Shown: positions 37,710 to 47,107 of the stretch, piece by piece
How the letters are laid out: each line of letters begins with the position of its first letter
Numbering within the stretch: position 1 is the first letter of the stretch
Source of the DNA: Roseiarcus sp963781895
Lineage (GTDB): Bacteria > Pseudomonadota > Alphaproteobacteria > Rhizobiales > Beijerinckiaceae
Assembly (NCBI GenBank): GCA_963781895.1
Contig: CAWAIM010000017.1
Location: 124,001 to 188,000, forward strand
Direction of reading: 5' to 3'
Length of the DNA stretch: 64,000 bases
The notes under the pieces: model-generated
Seen by the model: the letters and a program-made list of their open reading frames with translations, nothing else
Database searches by the model: none
Told to the model about the DNA's origin: nothing
Position numbers and translations under genes: made by a program

Positions 37710-38900
37710 ATGCCGATGAGTAACCGCGTTGGGTTTCTGGAAGGGCGCGCTTTTCCGCGTCTTGCGCTGACTGGCTTGGCCGTCGTGTGGCTTGCGGGGT
37801 GTTCGTCCGACGTCACCCAATTCGCCGACAGCGGCAGTCCCTTCGTCAATCCCTTCTCAGGCGGCCAAACGGCGGGCGCCGCGCCGACCGCGAAGGTCGC
37901 CGCCACTCCGCTCGCGCCGCCAGGGCCGAGCCCGATCGCCTCCGCGGCGCCGACGGGCGCAGGACATGCCCCGCAGCCGGTCGGGGGCTCGGCCGTCGGA
38001 TGGAGCGCGGTCGGCGGCTCGCCGGTCGTCGTCGCACAGGGCGAGACGCTGGATTCGCTCTCCAGTCGCTATGGCGTCCCGGCGGCCGCGCTGTTGAGCG
38101 CCAACGGTCTTTCAAAATCGGCCGAGGTGCGCCCAGGCATGAACATCGTCGTGCCCGTCTATCACGCAAACGGCGCAACCGTCGCGGCGGGGCGTAAACC
38201 GGCCGAAAGGATGGTCGCCGAGACCTCGACGAAGCGAGACCTGAAGCACGCGAACGAGGTCGCCGCGCGCGACAGCAAGGGCAAAGCCGAACTGTCCTCG
38301 AAAGAGAAGAAGGCCCACGCGCAGGAGAAGGCCGCCGAGGCGACGTCGCCGGCGGGCAAGACCTCGCCTTCAAAGCCCGAGGCTTCCGTCGTCGCCAAGG
38401 CGGAACCCGCCAAGCCGGCCGCCCAGGGCAAAAAGTCCGCCGTCAACTCCGCGCCGACCGGCAACCTCGAAAACGGCGCGGCGCAGACGAAGGCGCCTCT
38501 CACCGGAGCGCAGGCCGACGCCTCCGGCGTCGAGCCGGAATTCCGTTGGCCGGCGCGCGGCCGCATCATCCAGGGCTTCAAGACCGGCGGCAACGACGGC
38601 ATCAACATTTCCGTGCCCGCGGGCACGTCGGTGCGCGCCGCCGAGAATGGCGTTGTCGTCTATTCGGGCGATGGGCTGAAAGGCTATGGCAACCTGGTTC
38701 TCATCAAGCATCCGAACGGCTTCGTCACCGCCTACGCCAACAATGGCGAACTCGACGTGAAGCGCGGCGAATCGGTCAAGCGCGGCCAGGTCATCGCCAA
38801 GTCCGGGGAATCGGGCAACGTCAATTCGCCGCAGCTTCACTTTGAACTGCGCAAGGGATCGACGCCGGTCGATCCGACCAACTATCTGGCCGGCCTCTAA
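37710..38900 (+). CDS. LysM / LytM-domain lipoprotein (NlpD/EnvC-like amidase activator)
   Basis: A lipoprotein of about 396 residues: lipobox VWLAGC near residue 32, a Pro/Ala/Ser-rich linker, a LysM peptidoglycan-binding domain (VVAQGETLDSLSSRYGVPAA), a Lys/Ala/Glu-rich linker and a C-terminal M23/LytM domain from about residue 285. The M23 zinc ligands appear lost. The usual HxGxD site reads NDGINI and the later YAH segment reads YANNG; only LHFE remains. It is therefore probably a non-catalytic activator of cell-wall amidases in division, like NlpD. The position after pcm matches nlpD in many genomes. Starts at 37710 or 37716. Confidence 0.85.
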   Translation: MPMSNRVGFLEGRAFPRLALTGLAVVWLAGCSSDVTQFADSGSPFVNPFSGGQTAGAAPTAKVAATPLAPPGPSPIASAAPTGAGHAPQPVGGSAVGWSAVGGSPVVVAQGETLDSLSSRYGVPAAALLSANGLSKSAEVRPGMNIVVPVYHANGATVAAGRKPAERMVAETSTKRDLKHANEVAARDSKGKAELSSKEKKAHAQEKAAEATSPAGKTSPSKPEASVVAKAEPAKPAAQGKKSAVNSAPTGNLENGAAQTKAPLTGAQADASGVEPEFRWPARGRIIQGFKTGGNDGINISVPAGTSVRAAENGVVVYSGDGLKGYGNLVLIKHPNGFVTAYANNGELDVKRGESVKRGQVIAKSGESGNVNSPQLHFELRKGSTPVDPTNYLAGL

Positions 38901-39074
38901 GGTCGGTCGGAATTGACGAGGTCCAGCGCCAGACTGGACGACGCCCGACCCTCGAGGATTTTCGCCTCCCACCGTTGATTTTCGAGAGCCGATCGGGGCG
39001 GCGGGTCCAAGGAAAGGCCCGTCGCCCCTGCTTTTATGAGCTTTCGGCGCCAGCGCTGAGGCAAGGTGGGGGCG

Positions 39075-39959
39075 ATGAGTGGTCGAATCCGACCGATGGA
39101 CCGTATCGGCGCCGCGGTCACTCTTTCCATCTGCGTCGTCTGGGGCTTCAATCAGGTCGTCGCCAAGGCGGCGCTCGCCGAGATCGGACCGATCGCGCAG
39201 ACAGGCGTTCGCTCGGCGATAGGCTGCGTGTGCGTGATCGTCTACGCGGCTCTGGCCAAGCGGCGCATCTTTCGAATCGACGGCACGGAGACGGCTGGCG
39301 CGCTGGCCGGCGCGCTGTTCGCGCTCGAATTCATTGTCCTGTTCGAATCGTTGCGCTGGACGACGGCGGCGCGCTCGATCGTGTTTCTTTACGCGGCGCC
39401 GTTCTTTGTCGCGCTGGGCGCGGCGTTCCTGCTCAAGGACGAGCGGCCAAGGCCGATCCAGTGGTTGGGGCTCGCGCTGGCCTTTCTCGGCGTCGTCGGC
39501 GGGCTCGCGAGGCCGGGTCAAAGCGGCGGGCTGATCGGCGACGGATTGGCGCTGATTGCCGCGGCGCTGTGGGGAGCGACGACAATTCTCATCAAGGCGA
39601 CGTCGCTACGCCGCGCCGACCCGCTCAAGACGCTGCTCTACCAGATTGGAACGTCGGCGCTCGTTGCGCCTTTCGCGGTCTACGCCTTCGGCGAGCCGGT
39701 CCCGACGCATTTGTCCGCCGGGACTTATGCCTCGCTGATCTGGCAAGGCGCGGTCGTCGTTGGCGTAACCTACGCTCTGTGGTTCTGGCTGCTCGGGCGC
39801 TATCCCGCCGCCCAACTATCGGCTTTCACCTTCGTCACGCCGCTCGTCGGAGTCTTTGCAGGCTGGCTCGCGTTTGGCGAGGCGGTGACGGCGAGTTTCG
39901 CCATCGCGATCGCGCTGGTCGTGTCGGGGCTCGCGCTCGTCAACTGGCCGCGGCGTTGA
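39075..39959 (+). CDS. EamA/DMT-family membrane transporter
   Basis: A 294-residue, ten-helix protein with two EamA repeats, for example VVWGFNQVVAKAALAEIGP, IVFLYAAPFFVALGAAFLLKDE and LSAFTFVTPLVGVFAGWLAFGE. Substrate unknown. ATG 39075 is chosen after aaggtggg; a GTG at 39066 is in frame. It is the third EamA gene here and lies between the lipoprotein and DUF815 genes that are otherwise close neighbours in Hyphomicrobiales. Its end overlaps the convergent DUF815 gene by 20 nt. Confidence 0.82.
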   Translation: MSGRIRPMDRIGAAVTLSICVVWGFNQVVAKAALAEIGPIAQTGVRSAIGCVCVIVYAALAKRRIFRIDGTETAGALAGALFALEFIVLFESLRWTTAARSIVFLYAAPFFVALGAAFLLKDERPRPIQWLGLALAFLGVVGGLARPGQSGGLIGDGLALIAAALWGATTILIKATSLRRADPLKTLLYQIGTSALVAPFAVYAFGEPVPTHLSAGTYASLIWQGAVVVGVTYALWFWLLGRYPAAQLSAFTFVTPLVGVFAGWLAFGEAVTASFAIAIALVVSGLALVNWPRR

Positions 39960-40824
39960 GCGGCTTGCCGAGACGGCCGGCGAGGTCTTGCGTGAACTGC
40001 CAGGCGGCGCGGCCGGAGCGGGAGCCGCGGGTCGTCGCCCATTCGAGCGCTTCGGCCTCGAGCTTCTCGGCGGGCGCGTCGAGGCCGAAATGATCGGCGT
40101 AGCCGCGCACCATGGCGAGATAGTCGTCCTGGCTGCAATGGTGGAAGCCGAGCCAAAGGCCGAACCGGTCGGAGAGCGAGACCTTCTCCTCGACCGCCTC
40201 GCCCGGGTTGATGGCGCTGGAGCGCTCGTTCTCCATCATGTCGCGCGGCATCAGGTGGCGCCGGTTGGAGGTGGCGTAGAACAGGACATTCGCCGGGCGT
40301 CCCTCGACCCCGCCCTCCAGCGCCGCCTTCAGCGACTTGTAGGACGCGTCGCCCGCGTCAAAGGAGAGATCGTCGCAAAAAACGATGAACCGATAGGGCG
40401 CGTCCCGCAGCAAGCTCATCAGCTCCGGCAGGCCCTCGATGTCCTCGCGATGAATCTCCACCAGCTTGAGCCGACCGTCGACGCCGGCCTCGCGGTTGAT
40501 CGCGGCGTGCGCGGCCTTGACCAGCGACGACTTGCCCATGCCGCGGGCGCCCCACAGCAACGCGTTGTTGGCCGGCAGGGCGCGCGCGAAGCGGCGTGTG
40601 TTCTCGACCAGGAGATCGCGCACTCGGTCGACGCCGCGCAACAGCGACAGATCGATGCGATTGACGCGGGCGACCGGCGCGAGGATTCCGCGTTCCGCGC
40701 GCCAGATGAAGGCTTCGGCGGCGTCGAAAGCCGGCGCGGGCGGCGGCGCAGGCGCAAGGCGCTCGAGCGCGTCGGCGATGCGCCGCAGCAGTTGATCGGA
40801 GCGTTCGGGCTTCGGCGGAGACAT
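39940..40824 (-). CDS. DUF815 AAA-type ATP-binding protein
   Basis: A 294-residue P-loop protein. The N-terminal third is helical; then come Walker A LLWGARGMGKSSLVKAAH, Walker B FIVFCDDLSFDAGDASYKSL and sensor-like FYATSNRRHLMPRDMMEN. The FGLWLGFHHCSQDDYLAMV segment is typical of DUF815. Its role is unknown. In related genomes it lies near yajC/secDF and the nlpD-like gene, which hints at envelope work, but no yajC is seen here. Confidence 0.85.
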   Translation of the reverse strand: MSPPKPERSDQLLRRIADALERLAPAPPPAPAFDAAEAFIWRAERGILAPVARVNRIDLSLLRGVDRVRDLLVENTRRFARALPANNALLWGARGMGKSSLVKAAHAAINREAGVDGRLKLVEIHREDIEGLPELMSLLRDAPYRFIVFCDDLSFDAGDASYKSLKAALEGGVEGRPANVLFYATSNRRHLMPRDMMENERSSAINPGEAVEEKVSLSDRFGLWLGFHHCSQDDYLAMVRGYADHFGLDAPAEKLEAEALEWATTRGSRSGRAAWQFTQDLAGRLGKPLNAAAS

Positions 40825-40896
40825 GAAAAACTCGATTTGGATTCGCGCCGGCGCCCTTTGCCACGTATGGCCAAGAAACTCCGGAAAGCGCAGCTC

Positions 40897-42306
40897 TCAC
40901 ACCTCGTTGACAACCTCGACCCGGCCTTCCCTGACCGCCTTCACGAAGGCGCGGTAGTCGCGGAGGTTCTGGTCGGCGTATTCGACCGCGAATTCGCAGA
41001 CCGCGTCGTCGAAGCTCGAATTCGAGCCGATGTAGCCGGCGATCCTGGCGGAGTCGCCCGATCGCGCATGCGCCCGCGCCAGCGCCCAGGCGCAGAGCTT
41101 GCCATATTCACGCAGGGTCGTGAGATCCCAGTCTTCGAGGACGGGGGAGATCTTGGCGTCGCGCAACTGGCGGAAATAGAACTCGCGACCGCTCGGTCCG
41201 CGCGTCCAGCCGAGGAAGATGTCGGACGCCGACTGCATCAGCCGCTGACCGGCGACGACCCGCTCGCCGTGGTTCTTGTGCGCGCTCTTCGCCGCGTAAG
41301 GCTCGAGGACCGAGCGCCGCGCCTCCTTGACCTGCAGGAAAATTGGATCGTCGTCGGCGGCCATGAACAGCGCGATCGCGCAGAATGTGCCGACGCTGCC
41401 GACGCCCACGACCTTTATCGCGACGTCGAACAGGCGAAACCGGTCGAACAGGACGCGAACATGCTCAGGCAGCAACTCGCGGTAGCCCGCGATCGCTTCC
41501 CGGTAGCCCGACTTGAGGCCGGGAGCCTGCTCATCGGTCGGATGGAAGATGAGCGGCGGCTCGTCCCTGATCCGCGGCGCCGAGCCGAGATGCTCGACGA
41601 GCTTCGGAAACAGCGCTTCGGGCGCGCTCTTGCGACGAGCCTGTTCGACCCTTTGCCTGACGCGCTCAACCTCCGCGTCCGACGGCAGGACCTTGAGCAC
41701 CTGGCTCAAGTCGATGCGGTCATACCAGACGTCGAGCGCCCGCATGGACGAATAGTCGGTCATCCGTTCGCGATAGGAACAGATGGCGTCGGTCGTCGCA
41801 TTCGCCGCGTCGCTGTCAGGGAGGCCCACATGCCGCGAGGCGATGATGATGCTCGCCGCCAGCCGCTTCACGTCCCATTCCCACGGGGCGGGAAGGGTTT
41901 CGTCAAAATCGTTGATGTCGAAGAAAATATTGCGCTCGGGCGTGGCGAAGCCGCCGAAGTTCATGAGGTGCGCGTCGCCGCACGCCTGCACGATCAGGCC
42001 TGTCGCCGGGGTTGTCGCCAGATCGGCCGCCATCACCGCCGCGGCGCCGCGAAAGAACGCGAACGGCGACTGCGCCATGCGGCCAAACCGAATTGGGATC
42101 AGCTCCGGCACGCGGCCTTCATTGGATTCGCGCAGAATCTCAATCGGATCGCGCCTTTGGCGCGGCGGCTTCCATCCGCCCTGAGCGGTGCGCGGAACCG
42201 CGTCGCGCAACGCTTTTCCCGCGGCCCGCCGGTCGTCGGCCGAGACATAATCCTGCGGAAGCGCGACAGCGGCCTCGACCGCTTTCTTCGTTGGGGCCTT
42301 ACGCAA
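40897..42306 (-). CDS. DUF2252 family protein
   Basis: A 469-residue protein of the DUF2252 family, distantly kinase-like in fold. Marks: FGRMAQSPFAFFRGAAAVMA, ACGDAHLMNFGGFATPERN, FFDINDFDETLPAPWEWDVK and KVVGVGSVGTFCAIALF with FLQVKEARRSVLE. The GDxHxxN and DxNDFD elements resemble the catalytic and metal loops of aminoglycoside-kinase-like enzymes. The substrate is unknown. It lies 72 nt upstream of the DUF815 gene on the same strand. Confidence 0.88.
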   Translation of the reverse strand: MRKAPTKKAVEAAVALPQDYVSADDRRAAGKALRDAVPRTAQGGWKPPRQRRDPIEILRESNEGRVPELIPIRFGRMAQSPFAFFRGAAAVMAADLATTPATGLIVQACGDAHLMNFGGFATPERNIFFDINDFDETLPAPWEWDVKRLAASIIIASRHVGLPDSDAANATTDAICSYRERMTDYSSMRALDVWYDRIDLSQVLKVLPSDAEVERVRQRVEQARRKSAPEALFPKLVEHLGSAPRIRDEPPLIFHPTDEQAPGLKSGYREAIAGYRELLPEHVRVLFDRFRLFDVAIKVVGVGSVGTFCAIALFMAADDDPIFLQVKEARRSVLEPYAAKSAHKNHGERVVAGQRLMQSASDIFLGWTRGPSGREFYFRQLRDAKISPVLEDWDLTTLREYGKLCAWALARAHARSGDSARIAGYIGSNSSFDDAVCEFAVEYADQNLRDYRAFVKAVREGRVEVVNEV

Positions 42307-42700
42307 CTTCGCCTCCTCTTCCGCCCGACGCCCCTTTGGTCGGATAATAATAGCCCAGTCAGAACTGTTTGACTCTGCGCGCCTTGCCGCAGGCCGGTTT
42401 CTGGGGGCTGCCGCGCGAAGGGAGTCCGGTCGTTACGACCAGCTATAGGCGAAAGCGCCGACGGCGAGAAGGATGACGAGGGCGGAAATGACGTAATGTT
42501 TCGCGGTCCAACCGTGCATGGTCAGGAGGGACCTTCGGGTCTTCAAGGGGCGCCGGGCAGCCATAATTTCGCCTACCATGAAAGGCGCGCGCCGCAAACA
42601 GCGGCGTTTCAACCTCCGGGCCGCCCTGTCAAACCGGGCGGCCCGATGTTATATACGTCTTGACGCGCCGGGCCTTGACCCCGGTCGACGGAGAAAAGCG
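42307..42700. other. intergenic region before the A-type Fe-S carrier gene
   Basis: Apart from the 28-residue minus-strand reading frame at 42433-42519, I see no gene. A plus-strand frame open from 42518 leads into the downstream gene but lacks domain content before 42701. Confidence 0.45.
42433..42519 (-). CDS. possible 28-residue single-helix membrane protein
   Basis: The frame from ATG 42519 to TAA 42433-42435 encodes MHGWTAKHYVISALVILLAV followed by GAFAYSWS. It is a plausible one-helix peptide with polar ends. No good ribosome-binding site precedes it and I know no family match, so it may be chance. Confidence 0.3.
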   Translation of the reverse strand: MHGWTAKHYVISALVILLAVGAFAYSWS

Positions 42701-43087
42701 ATGGCGTCCAGACTGTTACGGCGACAGGTGATGACCCTGACCGACGCGGCGGCGGCCCGGGTGCGGGAATTGACCGAATCCGCCGGGAAACCGGTTGCAG
42801 GGGTGAGAGTCGGGGTCAAGAACGGCGGCTGCGCCGGCATGTCTTATACGATGGAATTGGCGGAGACCGCTTCGCCGCTCGACGAGATCGTCGAGGACAA
42901 GGGCGTCCGGGTCCTCGTCGATCCGAAGGCGGTTCTGTTCCTGCTCGGCGCGCAAATGGATTTCAAGGTCGACCGTCTGTCGGCGAGTTTCGCCTTCTCC
43001 AATCCTAATGAGACTTCGGCCTGTGGATGCGGCGAGAGCGTCGCGATCACGCCCGCCAGCCCGGAAGAGCTCAACGCGCTCGCATGA
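42701..43087 (+). CDS. A-type iron-sulfur carrier (HesB/IscA/SufA family)
   Basis: A 128-residue HesB/IscA-fold protein delivering or transiently holding Fe-S clusters. The three conserved cysteines are in KNGGCAGMSYTMELA and ETSACGCGES. GAQMDFKVDRLSASFAFSNP is also characteristic. ATG 42701 after GGAGAAAAG is the start. In Hyphomicrobiales a sufA-type gene often closes the suf operon, but no suf genes are seen here, so the exact subtype (SufA, IscA or ErpA) is left open. Confidence 0.9.
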   Translation: MASRLLRRQVMTLTDAAAARVRELTESAGKPVAGVRVGVKNGGCAGMSYTMELAETASPLDEIVEDKGVRVLVDPKAVLFLLGAQMDFKVDRLSASFAFSNPNETSACGCGESVAITPASPEELNALA

Positions 43088-43467
43088 ACGTCTAAGGCCT
43101 CGAGGCGCTGTTTGCGCCGTTTTCCGCGGTCTGGGTCAAGCCCATGTTCGGCGGCCATGGCGTCTATTCGGAAGGCCTCTGCTTCGCCATCCAGATCAGG
43201 GTGGAGGCGTTCCTCAAATGCGACTCGCAATCGCAGCCGAGCTTCGTCGCGGCGGGGTCGTCGCCTTTTGTCCATAACGCCAAGGGCAGGCCGATGACGA
43301 CGTCCTTTTGGCGTCTTCCTGCGGATGCCCATGACGAGCCCGAGGATCTGCGCCGCTGGGCGGCGCTGGGGCTGGACGCGGCGCGCCGGGTGGCGGCCGC
43401 CAAGGCGAAGCCCGCGAAGGGAAAAGCCGCGAAAACGCCGGTCGCCCGTCGGGCGCAGGCGAAATAG
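43084..43467 (+). pseudogene. TfoX/Sxy N-terminal domain protein with early stop
   Basis: The translated frame reads GLEALFAPFSAVWVKPMFGG and continues GVYSEGLCFAIQI, FLKCDSQSQPSFVAAGSSPF and TSFWRLPADAHDEPEDLRRW, a good TfoX_N domain, then a basic Ala/Lys tail. The expected start ATG 43084 overlaps the previous stop (ATGA), but its fourth codon is TAA (43093-43095). The next ATG is 43144, inside the conserved MFGG motif. Either a point error or a true nonsense mutation is present, or translation starts at a rare codon. TfoX domains are tied to competence regulation in gammaproteobacteria; the role here is unknown. Confidence 0.6.
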
Positions 43468-43563
43468 ATTGATCGGGGATGCGCTTCGTTGGCTCGGCCG
43501 CTGACCGCGACCCGTCCTGCTCGTCCAGCGAAAAACCCGAGTGATATGTCCTTGCCGCCGTTC

Positions 43564-45129
43564 TCAGTCCTCCGCCTCGACATGTTCGCGCGTAGGCCGG
43601 GGGCGCAACTTCACTGGGCGCAGAAGGAAGCTCGGCACATGATCGCCGAGGCCGATCACGGGTTCGTCGTCGCCTCGCCGCGGGCGGGACGGCCCGCGGC
43701 GCGGGGAGGGGTCGGCAAATCGCGGCGCTGGAGGCGCGGCGGCCCGCTCCTGATCCGCGACGGCGACCTCCGGCCCGGGACGCTCTCGGCGAGGAGAAGG
43801 TTCGGCCGATATGGCGGGGCGGGGGGTTGAAGACTGCTCCTGGTCCGATGCGACGCGTTCGTGTGCGGGGCGTTCGGCGTGATGATGACGCGAGTCCGCG
43901 CCGCGCCTGACGCGCCCGTCGGAACGCTGCCGTCCTTCGCCACGCGGGCGAGCGCTTCCGCGTCGTTCGCGTTTCGGCGCCTCGTCCTCGTTCTCGGGGG
44001 CCAATTCGGCGCCGTCCTGCCACTCGATTTTGCGCGCGATCAGTTTCTCGATCTCGTCGATCGCCTTCTGGTCGGCGCGCGAGACGATGGTCAGCGCGAC
44101 GCCCGTCTTGCCGGCGCGGCCGGTTCGGCCGATGCGATGGACGTAGTCCTCGGCGTGGTGAGGCGCGTCGTAGTTGATGACATGGCTTACGTCGGGAATG
44201 TCGAGTCCACGCGCGGCGACGTCGGAGCACACCAGCAGTTGGACCTGGTCGGCGCGGAACCGATCGAGGGCGGCCATGCGCATGCGCTGATCGAGGTCGC
44301 CGTGCAGCGCGTCGACCGAGAAGCCGTGCCTCTGCAAAGAGCGATAAACCACCTGCACGTCGCGCTTGCGATTGCAGAAGATAATCGCGTTCTTGAAATT
44401 CTGAGCGCCGCGGATGATGCGCCTGAGCGTCGAGCGCTTCTCCTCGGGCGCGCCGCCAGTGGCCACCAAAGCCTGGGTAATGTTGTCGGCGGTCGTCGCT
44501 GAGCGGGCGACCTCGACGCGCACCGGATTGTGAAGAAAAGTGTCGACGAGGCGAGTGATTTCGGGCGGCATGGTCGCCGAGAAGAACAGCGTCTGGCGGG
44601 TGAACGGGACCAGCTTGCAGATGCGCTCGATGTCGGGAATGAAGCCCATGTCCAGCATCCGGTCGGCTTCGTCGATGACCAGAATTTCGATGCCGGTCAG
44701 CAGCAGGCCGCCGCGTTCCGTGAAGTCCAGAAGACGGCCGGGGGTCGCGATGACGACATCGGCTCCGCGCGCGATCTTGGCTTCCTGATCGCCAAAGGAA
44801 ACGCCGCCGATCAACAAGGCGAGATTCAGCTTGTGATTGACGCCGTATTTGGCGAAGGCCTCTTCGACCTGAGCGGCGAGCTCGCGCGTCGGCTCGAGAA
44901 TGAGCGTCCGGGGAATACGGGCTCGGGCGCGCCCACGCTCCAGAGTCGAGAGCATCGGCAGGGTGAAGGCGGCGGTCTTGCCGGTGCCGGTCTGAGCGAT
45001 GCCGAGCACGTCGCGTCCCTGCAGAGCGTAGGGAATGGCTTGTTCCTGGATTGGCGTCGGCGTGTCGTAGCCGGACGCTTCGACGGCGTTGAGCACCTTC
45101 TCGCTCAGGCCGAGTTCGCTAAATTTCAT
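43564..45129 (-). CDS. rhlE: DEAD-box ATP-dependent RNA helicase, RhlE type
   Basis: A 521-residue helicase. Core motifs in order: Q motif GYDTPTPIQEQAIP, motif I AQTGTGKTAAF, PTRELA, motif II VIDEADRMLDMGF, SAT in FFSATMPPEI, motif V region VCSDVAARGLDIPDVSHV and motif VI YVHRIGRTGRAGKTGVA. The C-terminal 140 residues are a disordered Arg/Pro/Glu-rich tail, likely binding RNA. It would remodel RNA in ribosome assembly or decay, often for cold growth. ATG 45129 (MKFSELGLSEKVL) is the start. Confidence 0.9.
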   Translation of the reverse strand: MKFSELGLSEKVLNAVEASGYDTPTPIQEQAIPYALQGRDVLGIAQTGTGKTAAFTLPMLSTLERGRARARIPRTLILEPTRELAAQVEEAFAKYGVNHKLNLALLIGGVSFGDQEAKIARGADVVIATPGRLLDFTERGGLLLTGIEILVIDEADRMLDMGFIPDIERICKLVPFTRQTLFFSATMPPEITRLVDTFLHNPVRVEVARSATTADNITQALVATGGAPEEKRSTLRRIIRGAQNFKNAIIFCNRKRDVQVVYRSLQRHGFSVDALHGDLDQRMRMAALDRFRADQVQLLVCSDVAARGLDIPDVSHVINYDAPHHAEDYVHRIGRTGRAGKTGVALTIVSRADQKAIDEIEKLIARKIEWQDGAELAPENEDEAPKRERRGSARPRGEGRQRSDGRVRRGADSRHHHAERPAHERVASDQEQSSTPRPAISAEPSPRRERPGPEVAVADQERAAAPPAPRFADPSPRRGPSRPRRGDDEPVIGLGDHVPSFLLRPVKLRPRPTREHVEAED

Positions 45130-45556
45130 CGTTTCTCGCTTGTGCCGACGCCTTAACGTCCGCAATCAGGGTGTGGAGGCTTCGTGGATCGCGCTCCCGC
45201 GCTGCGGATCCTGGCGCATCCCTCGGCGCACCGCGTCGGCGCGAAGCGCCCGCCAACGCCTAGCCTGAGCCATCCCTGGCTCTCGGCACGCTTCCCCATA
45301 GATCAAACGGCGAAAATGTCAACAAACAATGGATCGCCGCGACGTTGCGAGCGGGCGCAAGGGATGCGCCGCGCCATGTCCGTCAAATCAGGCCGTTGAA
45401 ACGGTTGCGCGGACGTTTCGATATGATAGCTTTGCGTCTAACCAAAAAGAACATGATGCTGCGCCTAGGCGCGACGGCTCGGCGAAAGAGCTCGGGAGGC
45501 GGCGTGGCGACGATTGGCGACACCTTTTTCAGCGACAATTTCCGCGCGGGGCCACA
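45130..45556. other. divergent intergenic region between rhlE and the sugar ABC operon
   Basis: About 430 bases that should hold promoters for both sides. A frame from 45423 to 45560 encodes a 45-residue product without recognisable features. I see no clear operator. Confidence 0.4.
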
Positions 45557-47107
45557 ATGAGCGCGCCGGCTCAAAGCGCCGCCGCTCTGCTCGCAATGAG
45601 CGGGATCGTCAAGCGCTTCGGCGGCGTCCAGGCGCTCCGGGGTGTGGATTTCGACCTGCATCCCGGGGAGATTCACGCGCTGCTCGGCGAGAACGGCGCC
45701 GGCAAGTCGACGCTGATGAACATCCTCTCGGGCGTGATCGAGCCCGACGCCGGCGAAATGCGGGTAGACGGCGCCGTCGTGCATTTCGCTGACCCGCGCG
45801 CCGCGCAGGCGTCGGGCGTCGCCACCATATTTCAGGAGCTCGATCTCGTCCCGAGCCTCGACGTCACCGCCAATCTGTTCCTCGGCAGGGAATTGACGCG
45901 CGCCGGCGTGCTCGACCGCCAAGCCATGCGGCGCGCGGCGCTCACTCGTCTGGAGGCGGTTGGGGTCGAAATCGACGTCGACCAGCCGGTCGGCGAGCTA
46001 TCGGTCGGCCGCCGGCAAATCGTCGCCATCGCCAAGGCCCTCACCTACGCCTCGCGCATCCTCGTCATGGACGAGCCCACCGCGGCGCTGACTGCGGCCG
46101 AAGTCGAACGGCTTTTCAAGGTCATGCGCGAGATCGCCGCGCGAGGCGTCGGCATCGTCTATATTTCGCACCGGCTCGAGGAAGTTCCGCGTGTGGCCGA
46201 CAGGGTGACGGTTCTGCGCGACGGTCAGGTCGCCGGAATCGCGTCCGCTCGCGCGCCGCAGTCGGAGTTGGTGAGTCTGCTGGTCGGCAGACCCCTGACC
46301 GAGCTCTATCCAGGCCGCAGCGGGGTCTTCGGGCGACGCGTTCTGCGTCTCGACAGGGCGCGCTTCCGGCCGAAGCGCGCGCGTCCAGGCTGGCAGGAGC
46401 CGCGCGACATCTCGCTCGAGGTGCGCGCCGGAGAAATCGTCGGGCTGGCGGGCATCATGGGCGCGGGGCGCACCGAGTTGTTGTCCACGCTGTACGGCGC
46501 CGCCGGCGCTGGCCGGTGGTCCGGCGTGGTCGAAATCGACAGCGCGCCCGCGCGCCTTCGCTCGATCCGGAACGCCCGTGAAGCGGGCTTGGGTCTGGTC
46601 ACCGACGACCGGCGCGGGAGCGGTCTGATGCTGCGCGACAGCGTCGGACGAAATCTGGTGATGTCCGTCCTGCGCAAGGTCTCGCCGTTCTTCCTGATGT
46701 CCAAGGCGCGGGAAGCGCAGCTTTCTCGCCAGGCGATCCGCACCTTCGACGTGCGTCCGGCGCTGCCGGAGTCGACCGTCGGCGCCTTGTCGGGCGGCAA
46801 TCAGCAGAAGGTCGTGCTCGCCAAGGAAGTGCTCGGCGGACCGCGGCTATTGTTGCTGGACGAACCGACGCGCGGCGTCGACGTCGGCGCGAAGGGCGAG
46901 ATCTACACGCGGATCCGTGAGCTCGCCGGCCAGGGGCTCGGCGTCCTCATCGCGTCGAGCGAAATGCCGGAACTGCTCGGTCTTTGCGACCGGGTCGTCG
47001 TTCTGCGAGGCGGCCGGACGGTGGCTGAATTTCCTGGCGGCGCCGATGAGCACGAAGTCCTGGCGGCGGCTGAGGCCGAGATGAACGAGGAAGAAGGTCA
47101 TGAATGA
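45557..47107 (+). CDS. sugar ABC transporter ATP-binding protein (RbsA/XylG-like, two ATPase domains)
   Basis: A 516-residue tandem ATPase of the CUT2 class. Domain 1 has Walker A GENGAGKST, a degenerate signature ELSVGRRQ and Walker B RILVMDEPTAALT. Domain 2 has a degenerate Walker A (GIMGAGRTE) and an intact signature LSGGNQQKVVLAKE with LLLLDEPTRGVDVG. This asymmetry is normal for the class. It powers uptake of a monosaccharide such as ribose or xylose; the sugar cannot be fixed. ATG 45557. The permease gene overlaps its end by 8 nt. Confidence 0.9.
   Translation: MSAPAQSAAALLAMSGIVKRFGGVQALRGVDFDLHPGEIHALLGENGAGKSTLMNILSGVIEPDAGEMRVDGAVVHFADPRAAQASGVATIFQELDLVPSLDVTANLFLGRELTRAGVLDRQAMRRAALTRLEAVGVEIDVDQPVGELSVGRRQIVAIAKALTYASRILVMDEPTAALTAAEVERLFKVMREIAARGVGIVYISHRLEEVPRVADRVTVLRDGQVAGIASARAPQSELVSLLVGRPLTELYPGRSGVFGRRVLRLDRARFRPKRARPGWQEPRDISLEVRAGEIVGLAGIMGAGRTELLSTLYGAAGAGRWSGVVEIDSAPARLRSIRNAREAGLGLVTDDRRGSGLMLRDSVGRNLVMSVLRKVSPFFLMSKAREAQLSRQAIRTFDVRPALPESTVGALSGGNQQKVVLAKEVLGGPRLLLLDEPTRGVDVGAKGEIYTRIRELAGQGLGVLIASSEMPELLGLCDRVVVLRGGRTVAEFPGGADEHEVLAAAEAEMNEEEGHE

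Noticed and set aside
45423..45560. 45-residue frame upstream of the sugar ABC operon
   Set aside because: It overlaps the start of the real gene and lies in the promoter region; no family features.
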